Shown piece after piece: positions 25,959 through 34,796 of a stretch of DNA of 36,463 bases. The notes under the pieces were generated by a model. It saw only the letters and a list, made by a program, of their open reading frames with translations, was not told the DNA's origin and searched no databases. The position numbers and the translations under genes are program-made. The first letter of the stretch is position 1, and each line of letters starts with the position of its first letter. The stretch is from a bacterium. Its GTDB lineage: Bacteria > Patescibacteriota > Minisyncoccia > Moranbacterales > DUUL01. The stretch is taken from assembly GCA_018675685.1 (NCBI GenBank), contig JABGXP010000010.1, positions 113,427 through 149,889 of the forward strand. The letters run 5' to 3'.

Positions 25959-28442
25959 ATGATGGAGAGTTTGTTTTTTTGGCTTACGATTTTAAGTGGT
26001 TTTGCCATGCTTATTTCTGGTGGATGGCTTTTTCTCCAAACATATCTAAAGTTTAGAGCCCACTTAACACAATCTTTGAATCAAACACTTGACGTGATTA
26101 AGGTTGTTAAGCCCAAATCACCAGGTGGACAGTCTCCGGAAACAAAGGGTGCAGGAGAGAAGGAAGAAATTTCCAAGATGGAGCAATTACTAGGCTCGCT
26201 TTCTGACTTGCCTCAACATAAGGATTTTTTTCACAGAATAATCTTCGGGGAGCCACATCTTGCACTTGAAATAGCTGTGCCTTCTAATGACGAAAGTATT
26301 GTCTTTTATATTGCAGTGCCAACTCGTTTCAAAGAGGTTGTTGAGAAACAAATTCATAGTTTTTTCCCATCAGCACATATTGAAAAAGCACCAGAATACA
26401 CTATCTTTAGACCAGAAGGTGTCACTGTTGCAAGTCGCTTGAAATTAAAGAAAGATGACTCGTACCCAATAAAAACCTACCGACAACTTGAATCAGATCC
26501 CTTGCAGAACATTACCAATGCATTATCAAAACTTGAAAACAAAGAAGAAGGGGCAGTGGTGCAAATAATTATTCGTAGATCAGGAAAAAAGTGGAAAGAG
26601 AGAGGAACAAGAACTGCTCACAAAATGCAACAAGGTCAAAGACTCGGTGACGCTACTACCTCTAGAGCAGGAAATCTCGCCAAAGGCATTGGCTCTGAAA
26701 TGGCAGGAGCGATAACAGGAAAAGCGAGCGACAAAGGTGTTTCTTCGACTCCCGAACCAGTTTCATTGACTCCCGAAGAACAAGAAATTATCACAAGGCT
26801 AGAATCAAAAGTAAAGAAAGCACATTTCGAAACTAATGTTAGATTGATTGCATCTGCAGCAACAAAGGAGAGAGCAGAGATGATACTGGGGTCCATCGAA
26901 AATGCTTTCGTGCAATTTGAGGACACTAACTTGAATAAGTTCATAGCCATTAGAAATAAAGTTAAAAATGCTCACAAAATTGCATTCGATTATATTTTTA
27001 GAAATTTTTCAGAAAAACATCGCATGATCCTGGATACAGAAGAATTAGCTAGTATTTTTCATTTTCCAATTTCCACCACAGAAACTCCAAAAATAAGTTG
27101 GCTACAATCTAAGACATCACCACCTCCAACCAATATTCCAAAAGAGGGCTTGAGCGTTGGATTTAGTGATTTTCGAGGTTCAAAAACGGAAATAAAGTTA
27201 TCAGAAGATGACCGAAGAAGACATCTATATATTGTTGGACAAACAGGGACTGGAAAGTCTACCTTTATCGAAGAAATGGCGAAGCAGGATGCCGAAAAAA
27301 GAGGTATGTGTGTTATTGATCCACACGGAGATCTAATAGATCATATCTTAGAATCGATTCCAAAAGAGAGAGCAGAAGATGTGATTTACTTTGACCCTGC
27401 TGATATGGAAAGACCATTCTCTTTGAATATAATGGAGTATGACCTTAAGCGCCCTGAACAAAAAACTTTTGTAATCAACGAAACATTGGCAATTTTTGAT
27501 AAACTCTATGATTTGAAATCAACAGGAGGCCCAATGTTTGAACAATACATGCGTAATGCAATGTTACTAGTAATGGATAGCCCGGAAATAGGGTCGACAC
27601 TGATGGAAATTCCAAGAGTGTTTAGGGATCTTGAATTCAGAAAAGAAAAATTGAAACTCTGCAAAGACGCAACAGTAATTGATTTTTGGGAGAAAGAAGC
27701 TGAAAAAGCCGGAGGAGATGCTGCATTGGAAAATATTGCACCATACATTACTTCCAAATTGACGACATTCATCTCCAATGACATTATGAGGCCTATTATT
27801 TCTCAACAAAAGAGTACGCTTGATTTTCGAGAAATCATGGATCAAAAGAAAATCTTACTTGTGAATCTTTCAAAGGGAAAGATTGGTGAGATCAACAGTC
27901 ATCTCTTGGGAATGATCATCGTTGGAAAACTTTTGATGGCAGCATTGTCGAGAGTTGATATTGATGAAAAAGACCGAAAAGATTTCTATCTTTATATTGA
28001 TGAGTTCCAAAATTTCACAACTGATTCAATTTCTCAGATTTTAGCAGAGGCTAGGAAGTATCGCCTAGCACTTGTCATCGCCCATCAATTTATTGGACAA
28101 CTTTCTGATGATATTTCAAAGGCGGTGTTTGGTAATGTAGGCTCTCTCTGTTCATTTCGGGTTGGTTCAGAAGACGCAGAATTCCTTGAAAAACAGTTTG
28201 CACCAGAATTCGACGCTAGCGATTTAATTAACATTGCCAACTACCAGTGTTTCGCCAAGCTTCTAATGGACAATAAAACTTCAGCTGCCTTCGATATGAA
28301 GACCTATCCACCAAGCAAGGGAAGTTCAGAAATGAGAGAGGCTCTCAAAGAATTATCTAGATATAAATATGGTCGTGATCGTGAAATTGTAGAAGCAGAA
28401 ATCAGAAAAAGAGCTGGTTTGAAGGACTTGAGTAAAACTTAG
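25959..28442 (+). CDS. VirD4/TraG-like type IV secretion ATPase
   Basis: Walker A VGQTGTGKSTF, CVIDPHGDLIDHIL, Walker B FYLYIDEFQNF, VIAHQFIGQL; N-terminal TM. Confidence 0.88.
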   Translation: MMESLFFWLTILSGFAMLISGGWLFLQTYLKFRAHLTQSLNQTLDVIKVVKPKSPGGQSPETKGAGEKEEISKMEQLLGSLSDLPQHKDFFHRIIFGEPHLALEIAVPSNDESIVFYIAVPTRFKEVVEKQIHSFFPSAHIEKAPEYTIFRPEGVTVASRLKLKKDDSYPIKTYRQLESDPLQNITNALSKLENKEEGAVVQIIIRRSGKKWKERGTRTAHKMQQGQRLGDATTSRAGNLAKGIGSEMAGAITGKASDKGVSSTPEPVSLTPEEQEIITRLESKVKKAHFETNVRLIASAATKERAEMILGSIENAFVQFEDTNLNKFIAIRNKVKNAHKIAFDYIFRNFSEKHRMILDTEELASIFHFPISTTETPKISWLQSKTSPPPTNIPKEGLSVGFSDFRGSKTEIKLSEDDRRRHLYIVGQTGTGKSTFIEEMAKQDAEKRGMCVIDPHGDLIDHILESIPKERAEDVIYFDPADMERPFSLNIMEYDLKRPEQKTFVINETLAIFDKLYDLKSTGGPMFEQYMRNAMLLVMDSPEIGSTLMEIPRVFRDLEFRKEKLKLCKDATVIDFWEKEAEKAGGDAALENIAPYITSKLTTFISNDIMRPIISQQKSTLDFREIMDQKKILLVNLSKGKIGEINSHLLGMIIVGKLLMAALSRVDIDEKDRKDFYLYIDEFQNFTTDSISQILAEARKYRLALVIAHQFIGQLSDDISKAVFGNVGSLCSFRVGSEDAEFLEKQFAPEFDASDLINIANYQCFAKLLMDNKTSAAFDMKTYPPSKGSSEMREALKELSRYKYGRDREIVEAEIRKRAGLKDLSKT

Positions 28443-28450
28443 TAAATTTT

Positions 28451-28482
28451 AAAAACAGGCCACTTGCAAGTGGCCTGTTTTT
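28451..28482. terminator. Perfect bidirectional terminator between convergent genes
   Basis: AAAAACAGGCCACTTG-CAAGTGGCCTGTTTTT. Confidence 0.9.
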
Positions 28483-28497
28483 TATATAGAAAAGAGA

Positions 28498-29619
28498 TTA
28501 CAATTTTTCAATTTTTAAATTAGAGTCCGCCTCTAAATCTCTCCACGTTGTTTCTAGTTGATTCAAGAGGTCTAATTTTTTCATTTTGCGATACCTAACA
28601 AAAGCAGCAGCACCAATCATGGCTGCGTTGTCCCCGCAGAATTCCAAAGACGGTTTTAGAAACTTAATATCTGGAAACTCTTTCGCAATTTCATCCCCAA
28701 GAGTTTTCTGAAGGTGGGAGTTTGCAGAGACGCCACCAGCTAGAACCACTGTTTCTGGTGATAGCTCTTCAGTAGCCTTTTTTGTTTTCTTAACCAAGAC
28801 GTCAATTGCTGCAGTTTGAAATGCTTTGCAAATAGCCATTTTTTCTAATTCTGAAATTTTCTCAACCCCTTTTTTCTTTTGAAGTTCTTCGATGAAATAA
28901 AGAACAGACGTCTTCAGTCCAGAGAAGGAGAAATTGAAATCACCGCTTGCGAGCATTGGTCGAGGAAACTCGATTGATTCAAGTTTAGCTAATAATTTTT
29001 GATCTGAGATTTTTTCTTTTGCACTTTCAAAATCATTTGCAAACTTAGAAACAATTGGTCCTCCTGGATACCCAAGTCCAAGCATTTTAGCGACCTTGTC
29101 AAAGGCTTCACCAACAGCATCATCCTGTGTTTGTCCAATAATTTCATAATCCAGATGATCTTTCATCAAAATTAATTGAGTATGTCCGCCTGAAACGGTT
29201 AGTGCAAGCATGGGAAAAGTAATTTCATCGACAGAGTGTCCAATAACATTTGCATAGAGATGACCTTCTACGTGGTGAATTCCCATAAGTGGGATTTGGC
29301 GTGTGTATGCCAAAGTTTTTGCAGCGTTTGTTCCAATTAAAAGTGCTGGGATTAATCCAGGGCCCTGAGTAACTGCGATAAGGTCAATATCATCCAAGGT
29401 AGCATTGCTTGTCAAAAGAGCCTCATCGAGAACAGGTGTAATATTTTTGAGATGTTCTCGCGCTGCAAGGTTTGGAACAACCCCGCCCCACTTAGCATGA
29501 ATCTCGATTTGAGAAGAAACAATGTTGGCAAGCAGTTTAATCTCATTAATCACTTCATCACAATCCAAAATTGCAACGGAAGTTTCATCACAAGAAGTTT
29601 CAATAGCAAGAATTTTCAT
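28498..29619 (-). CDS. tsaD: tRNA N6-adenosine threonylcarbamoyltransferase
   Basis: MKILAIETSCDETSVAI, HHVEGHLYAN, TVSGGHTQL, VLAGGVSANSHL, CGDNAAMIG. Confidence 0.97.
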   Translation of the reverse strand: MKILAIETSCDETSVAILDCDEVINEIKLLANIVSSQIEIHAKWGGVVPNLAAREHLKNITPVLDEALLTSNATLDDIDLIAVTQGPGLIPALLIGTNAAKTLAYTRQIPLMGIHHVEGHLYANVIGHSVDEITFPMLALTVSGGHTQLILMKDHLDYEIIGQTQDDAVGEAFDKVAKMLGLGYPGGPIVSKFANDFESAKEKISDQKLLAKLESIEFPRPMLASGDFNFSFSGLKTSVLYFIEELQKKKGVEKISELEKMAICKAFQTAAIDVLVKKTKKATEELSPETVVLAGGVSANSHLQKTLGDEIAKEFPDIKFLKPSLEFCGDNAAMIGAAAFVRYRKMKKLDLLNQLETTWRDLEADSNLKIEKL

Positions 29620-29641
29620 TTGCTGAGAATGTTTAGATGAA

Positions 29642-30490
29642 TTATTGTTTTTCCCCTGAAGTAAAATAAATGATAGAACAACCTATTATTATCATACAAA
29701 AGCATAATAGTTGCCCTATTGTCAAATCAAGAGCAGTAAGTCCAATATGAGTATCCGGCTCTCTTACAAACTCAATCATAAATCTAATGGAGCCATAGAG
29801 AATTAACCAAAGTGAAAATAAATATTTTCTTCCTAATTCTGTTTTGTTCAAAAACCAAAGAATAAAAAAGAGTAGTATACCTTCACCAAAGGCTTCGTAT
29901 AACTGGGAGGGGTGTCTTTTATTGCCTACGCAAGTGCCAGTTTTCAAAAAACACATCCCAAGTGGGCTGTCCGTAACTCTGCCAAACAACTCTCCATTTA
30001 GAAAATTTCCAATTCTTCCCCAGAAATATCCTAATGGAATTGCTAGCGCGATAAAGTTTGCAACGGAGAAAAATTTCAACGAATATTTTTTACAAAACCA
30101 AAATCCTGCCAAAGCGATTCCAATCACGCCACCATGAAAGGATAGCCCGGAAAAACCCACAAAAAGTCCATCGGAGAAAGGGCTTAGAGACCCAAGTGGA
30201 TTTGAAATAAAATTTGAAAAATCATAAAAAAGTATGAACCCAATCTTAGCTCCTAGGAATAAACCTGCAAGGGAATAAAGAAAGAAGGATTCAATAACTT
30301 CAAAAGGCTTTTTGTTTTTGAAAACTTTTTGGGACAGAGAGGGCTCATTATTAGTTTTTCTTTTGAGTAAGAAATATACTGTAAAGAATGCTAATAGATA
30401 GGAAATGGAGTACCAAAGAATCTTGAAAGTGCCAATTTGAAAGGCCACTGGGTCAATTTTTTTTGGGAAGGTAGACCAAAGTTCAAGCAT
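29642..30490 (-). CDS. lgt: Prolipoprotein diacylglyceryl transferase
   Basis: FHGGVIGIALAGFWF, GRIGNFLNGELFGRVT, HPSQLYEAFGEG, RFMIEFVREPD, LTIGQLLC. Confidence 0.95.
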   Translation of the reverse strand: MLELWSTFPKKIDPVAFQIGTFKILWYSISYLLAFFTVYFLLKRKTNNEPSLSQKVFKNKKPFEVIESFFLYSLAGLFLGAKIGFILFYDFSNFISNPLGSLSPFSDGLFVGFSGLSFHGGVIGIALAGFWFCKKYSLKFFSVANFIALAIPLGYFWGRIGNFLNGELFGRVTDSPLGMCFLKTGTCVGNKRHPSQLYEAFGEGILLFFILWFLNKTELGRKYLFSLWLILYGSIRFMIEFVREPDTHIGLTALDLTIGQLLCFCMIIIGCSIIYFTSGEKQ

Positions 30491-30675
30491 CTTTTGAGAT
30501 TAATAAATATCTTAAAGTATATAGTAAAAAAAAGTAATTTTCAATTTATTATAATTACTTATAGACACTAAACTTTCAATTAAAATTTTCCAATGCACTC
30601 GAGAAATAAGATCAATTTTGAGATTTCTCGTTAGCGTTGTATAATGTATCTATATCTGTGTCATATAAAAAGAAA

Positions 30676-31737
30676 ATGAATTTAGTTCGGAGGCTCAACG
30701 GAATTCTTTTTGGTGTAATCTTGTTAGCAATTATTTCTGCGACAGGTATTTTTTTCTTTGCAAACCGTGACAATAAAAAGTTTGAAAAGCCAACGATAGA
30801 TACCCATAAAAAAAGCGCCCTTGAATATCAAAGAAGTTTGACCAGGCAAATCAAGTTAGGGTCGGTCAATGGTTTGGCGATTACAGGAGAAGACGTGGAA
30901 GGAAATGTTGCCTCAGAGCAAATAACTTCAAAAGAAGACACTAATGAGCAGTCAGAAGAGGAAAATGAATCGCTACTTTTCATTGGGGGAGAACTGGAGA
31001 GACAAGGAGAGAAAGGTGAAAAGATTAAGGAAAATCTACTAGCAATTGCCAAGCTAAAATTTGGAGCAGCAATTTTCACTGGGAATTTAATTGAATTTAA
31101 AGAAGAAGGAAGGGAAGTTTCAAAAAGAATCACAGGAGTAAAAGAGCTCCTCTCTTCCAGTTTCAAAGATAATTTCAATATTTCCTTTGGCAATGGAGAT
31201 ATTTTTTGTGGAGAAAGATGTATCAGTGGTTGGGGCGAGATTTTGTTTGGAAAAAAAATTGAAACCAAGGAGCTTTTGTTTGCACATTCGTTTGAATACG
31301 GAGGAGCAAAAATTTTGTTACTAGAGCCTGGTTTTTTTGATAAAGAAGAGTCGCAAAAAATGAATTGGTTAGAGGAAAAGCTTGAAAAAAATGAGAATAA
31401 AAATTTAATTGTTGTTTCCCACAGTTCAATGAAAGGTTTTGAAAGCGACTCTCAAGATGGGGTTTGTGCAGAAAGTTGTTTTGAAGATGGAAGCAACCAA
31501 GTGGATAAATTATTTGAAAAATACGGAGTAGATTTAGTTATCTTTGGAGATCAGGAAAGTTTTTTTCAGCAAAAGAAACTTGGCGTCACATATATCTCCT
31601 CTGGGAGCTTCCAACGAGCAATTGAGAAAGAGAGCGGAGGAGTGTTATTTTCCAAGATCGATTTTGAGGAAAACCAATTAGTGCTTTCAACGTATAATAG
31701 GATGTTAGAGAAGATTGAAGAATTCAAAATAAAATAA
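30676..31737 (+). CDS. Membrane-anchored calcineurin-like phosphoesterase-fold protein, probably inactive
   Basis: GNGDIFCGE, MNWLEEKLEKNENKNLIVVSHSSM and KYGVDLVIFGDQESFFQQKKLGVTYISSGSF follow the family layout; N-terminal TM. Confidence 0.65.
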   Translation: MNLVRRLNGILFGVILLAIISATGIFFFANRDNKKFEKPTIDTHKKSALEYQRSLTRQIKLGSVNGLAITGEDVEGNVASEQITSKEDTNEQSEEENESLLFIGGELERQGEKGEKIKENLLAIAKLKFGAAIFTGNLIEFKEEGREVSKRITGVKELLSSSFKDNFNISFGNGDIFCGERCISGWGEILFGKKIETKELLFAHSFEYGGAKILLLEPGFFDKEESQKMNWLEEKLEKNENKNLIVVSHSSMKGFESDSQDGVCAESCFEDGSNQVDKLFEKYGVDLVIFGDQESFFQQKKLGVTYISSGSFQRAIEKESGGVLFSKIDFEENQLVLSTYNRMLEKIEEFKIK

Positions 31738-31741
31738 AAAA

Positions 31742-32233
31742 ATGCTTGATCTGTTAATAAGTCTTGGGGTTTCCAAGCAATATGTTGGTGATGTTTGGGT
31801 TGCTATTCTTTTTGTTGGTACAAGTCTTTTATTGATTGCATTAGTTAAGAGACAGAATCTCGGAGCTTTAATAGCTGCTATCTATGGAGCATATGCAATT
31901 GAAACGAAAATATTTTTTGATTTTCTTTCAGACCCAACTTTGAGATTCATTACTCTATTAGTAATGTCGGTGATGCTACTGTTGGTGTTTAAAAAGTTTT
32001 TTGGAGAAGTAGCCATCGGGAGGAATTTATTGTCTGAATGGATTAAGGCCGGACTGGTTTCAGCTACGATTGTGGGATTTGCTGCTAGTATTGTGATGGA
32101 TTGGTACTCGAAGGCTGTTTTGAGCGGTTTTTTCTCAACATTTTCAATGAGTATTTTTCGCTCAGACGAAGCGCAGTTGGTTTGGATGGTTGCACCAATT
32201 TTGGTTATCTACCTTTTGAATCTAAGACGATAG
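31742..32233 (+). CDS. Polytopic membrane protein, hypothetical
   Basis: 163-aa ORF with several hydrophobic helices, starting 4 nt after the preceding stop. Confidence 0.75.
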   Translation: MLDLLISLGVSKQYVGDVWVAILFVGTSLLLIALVKRQNLGALIAAIYGAYAIETKIFFDFLSDPTLRFITLLVMSVMLLLVFKKFFGEVAIGRNLLSEWIKAGLVSATIVGFAASIVMDWYSKAVLSGFFSTFSMSIFRSDEAQLVWMVAPILVIYLLNLRR

Positions 32234-32320
32234 AGCAAGGTGGAACATTGCAACAATCCGTAGGTTTGTTAAGATTGTTATGTTATTTTAATAAATATAA
32301 AATTTTCGAATTTAAAAATT

Positions 32321-33718
32321 ATGCAGAAAAGTAAAAGGGGGTTTAGAAAAGTTAAACGTTTATTAATAGGTGCTTTTTTGATACTTATAATCAGCGTTGG
32401 AATTTTCGCCTATCGCTGGAAGATTGGAGCAATTGATAAAACCTCTGTGATCGTCAACACGCTTTCTACGTTTGAAAAAATTGTTAAATTTTTGCCTATC
32501 GAGCAAGATATCAAAAAAGAAATCGAGACAGTTGATAAATTGGTTGAATTGGTATTCAAGAAAGACGACGTGAAAAGACGCTATATGCTGATGTTGCAAA
32601 ACAACATGGAGCTTAGACCAGGTGGAGGATTCTTAGGACAATACGCTGTAGTGGAGGTTAAGAATGGAGACATTGTCAGTCTATTCATCGAAGATGCAAA
32701 TCTGCTTGATCAGAGAATCACAGCTAAAGTTGCTCCTCCATATCCTTTTACTAAGATGATGCAAATCAAGAAATGGAAGTTCAGAGATTCAAATTTTTCA
32801 GCAGATTTCCCTACTAATGTTGAAAAGGCAAAATATTTTTATCGCCTCTCTGGCAGAGGTAGTGATTTTGATGCAGTGATTGCTGTGAATGCTTCAGTCT
32901 TGAACAGAGCATTGGAGATCACTGGACCAATAACGCTTGGGGGTTACGGAACATATACAAGTGAAGACGCAGTTTTGAAGTTGGAAGAATTTGTGGAAAA
33001 GAAATATCTTATGAATGAGGATTTGGACACTCAAAACAGAAAAGCTGTGATGAAAAAATTGGCGCCAGCCGTGGCTGATAAATTGCTAACAGCTGAAAAT
33101 TTCAAAAAAACCATCGACCTTGCCTTGGATGAACTTCGGAATAAAGATGTGATGTTGAATTTCGAAAATCCCGAAGCTCAAAAGATGATTGAGGAAGTTC
33201 GTTGGGGTGGTATTGTCGACACAACTTGGGATGGTGACTATCTGATGTTAGTTGATGCAAATCTTGGAGCACTCAAATCTGATTATTTCATGAAAAGAGA
33301 TATTTTCTATGATGTTGATTTAACATTGGAGAAGCCAACTGCAACCTTGAACTATACCTATACGCACACTGCTAAATTCGGTGACTGGAGAACAAGTGAC
33401 TACCACTCATATCTTCGAATGTATGTCCCGAAAGGATCTAATCTCTTGGAAAGGCACATGGTGAGTTATCCTAATATTCAAGAAGAGTTCGGCAAGACCT
33501 ATTTCGGATTCATTGCTCACACCTTGATCAATCGTCAAACAAAAGCAGTGATTAAATATGAGTTACCAGATTTTGTGAAAGAAGATTATAAACTATATAT
33601 CCAAAAACAATCAGGCGTGGGAGATGTTCCAGTCAAGGTGCATGTGAAAACTGCTGATGGTGAATTCAATCAAGAACTTATTTTGAAAAAAGATGTCAAA
33701 CTTATCTTCGATAAATAA
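32321..33718 (+). CDS. DUF4012 domain-containing protein
   Basis: RRYMLMLQNNMELRPGGGFLGQYAVVEVKNGDI, SNFSADFPTNVEKAKYFY, DAVIAVNASVLNRALEITGPI. Confidence 0.85.
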   Translation: MQKSKRGFRKVKRLLIGAFLILIISVGIFAYRWKIGAIDKTSVIVNTLSTFEKIVKFLPIEQDIKKEIETVDKLVELVFKKDDVKRRYMLMLQNNMELRPGGGFLGQYAVVEVKNGDIVSLFIEDANLLDQRITAKVAPPYPFTKMMQIKKWKFRDSNFSADFPTNVEKAKYFYRLSGRGSDFDAVIAVNASVLNRALEITGPITLGGYGTYTSEDAVLKLEEFVEKKYLMNEDLDTQNRKAVMKKLAPAVADKLLTAENFKKTIDLALDELRNKDVMLNFENPEAQKMIEEVRWGGIVDTTWDGDYLMLVDANLGALKSDYFMKRDIFYDVDLTLEKPTATLNYTYTHTAKFGDWRTSDYHSYLRMYVPKGSNLLERHMVSYPNIQEEFGKTYFGFIAHTLINRQTKAVIKYELPDFVKEDYKLYIQKQSGVGDVPVKVHVKTADGEFNQELILKKDVKLIFDK

Positions 33719-34025
33719 AGCTGATATTTCAGATTTCGAAAAAAGGGTCTACTTGGCACTTCTAAAAGTTCCCAAAGGGCAAGTTGTGACATATGGAGCA
33801 CTGGCCAAGCTTGCCGGCTTCCCAGGAGCTGCTAGAGCCGTGGGGAGCGCAATGAATAAGAATCCTTTCGCGCCAAGCGTAGCATGTCACAGAGTCGTCA
33901 GGAGCGATGGAAGTGTGGGAGAATTTGCTTATGGAACAAAGCGCAAAATTGCCATGTTGAGAAAAGAGGGTGTTAGGATTGAAAAGGAGAGAATCACTGA
34001 TTTTAAAGAAATAAAGATAGCATAA
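33693..34025 (+). CDS. MGMT/alkyltransferase-like DNA-binding protein with Cys retained
   Basis: FEKRVYLALLKVPKGQVVTYGALAKLAGFPGAARAVGSAMNKNP...ACHRVVRSDG; overlaps the upstream gene by 26 bp. Confidence 0.88.
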   Translation: MSNLSSINKADISDFEKRVYLALLKVPKGQVVTYGALAKLAGFPGAARAVGSAMNKNPFAPSVACHRVVRSDGSVGEFAYGTKRKIAMLRKEGVRIEKERITDFKEIKIA

Positions 34026-34049
34026 AAGACAACTCAAAATAGCTAAGAA

Positions 34050-34070
34050 ACGCCTAAGTAGGTGTTTTTT
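34050..34070 (+). terminator. Intrinsic terminator after the MGMT-like gene
   Basis: ACGCCTA-AG-TAGGTGTTTTTT. Confidence 0.7.
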
Positions 34071-34072
34071 AG

Positions 34073-34101
34073 TTGACAAAATGAGTAAAAAATGATATAA
34101 T
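34073..34101 (+). promoter_or_regulatory. Consensus sigma70-type promoter for the small membrane protein pair
   Basis: TTGACA-N17-TATAAT. Confidence 0.85.
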
Positions 34102-34181
34102 AAAAACAAGATAAAGTTCCTTCCAATTTTTCCAAATTTTTAGAAAACATCGCTTTTAGGCAATGTTTTAAAGGAGTTGTG

Positions 34182-34343
34182 ATGATAGAGCAGATCAAAG
34201 AAGGTTCACGAAGAATTACCTTGGGAATGATGGTTACTTATATAGTGTTTATCTTTTGCATAAATCCAATTGAAGGCACTAAGATATATTTAGGCCTTTC
34301 AATTCTCATGCATTTAGTTACGCCAAACAAAACTTCAATGTAG
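34182..34343 (+). CDS. 53-aa small membrane protein (not in the supplied ORF track)
   Basis: AAAGGAG-TTGTG-ATG; MIEQIKEGSRRITLGMMVTYIVFIFCINPIEGTKIYLGLSILMHLVTPNKTSM. Confidence 0.65.
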   Translation: MIEQIKEGSRRITLGMMVTYIVFIFCINPIEGTKIYLGLSILMHLVTPNKTSM

Positions 34344-34356
34344 AGGAGAATGAAAG

Positions 34357-34605
34357 ATGTTTAAAAAGTGGACAAGGATCGTACTAAGGACTATCGCATG
34401 GATAATCATCCTAGCACTTTCAATAACTTTCATCGGAGCAGTTCTGGAATGCCCAGAGACTCTGACCCAGCTATTGATCACGAGTGCTGTGGCTATCTAC
34501 CTAATGTGGTTTGCATTCAAAACATTGATGCCAAAGACAGTTGTCTCTGGTTTCAAAAAAGGCGGAAAAAAGGTCCGCAAAGGAATTTGGAAATTTGTTT
34601 TCTAA
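34357..34605 (+). CDS. 82-aa small membrane protein
   Basis: GAGGAG-AATGAAAG-ATG; two hydrophobic segments and a basic C-terminus. Confidence 0.75.
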   Translation: MFKKWTRIVLRTIAWIIILALSITFIGAVLECPETLTQLLITSAVAIYLMWFAFKTLMPKTVVSGFKKGGKKVRKGIWKFVF

Positions 34606-34618
34606 GGTCTCAAAGAGA

Positions 34619-34656
34619 CAAAAAGGGTTAGTTGATTTCAACGAAGCCCTTTTTGT
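34619..34656 (+). terminator. Intrinsic terminator after the small membrane protein pair
   Basis: CAAAAAGGGTT...AAGCCCTTTTTG stem. Confidence 0.7.
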
Positions 34657-34673
34657 TTGGGAAATAGAGGACT

Positions 34674-34701
34674 CTATAGAGGGTACTATAGAGGGTACTA
34701 T
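34674..34701 (+). repeat. Short tandem repeat, 12-bp unit x 2.3
   Basis: CTATAGAGGGTA CTATAGAGGGTA CTAT. Confidence 0.9.
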
Positions 34702-34796
34702 TCTTAAAATAACAAAAACCTCTGAGTTTTTTTGCAATATTGAATCAGAAAGTGCTAAAATTAAGAAAACGGTGTTTTAATAAATGAAAAAACTAC

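Noticed and set aside
30637-30675. TTG start at 30637 for the calcineurin-like ORF
   Set aside because: It overlaps a TATAAT -10-like sequence (30640-30645); the ATG at 30676 is more plausible.
34541-34780. 79-aa ORF overlapping the small membrane protein gene and its terminator
   Set aside because: Runs through the terminator and the tandem repeat, no SD at its start, and overlaps a better-supported gene.
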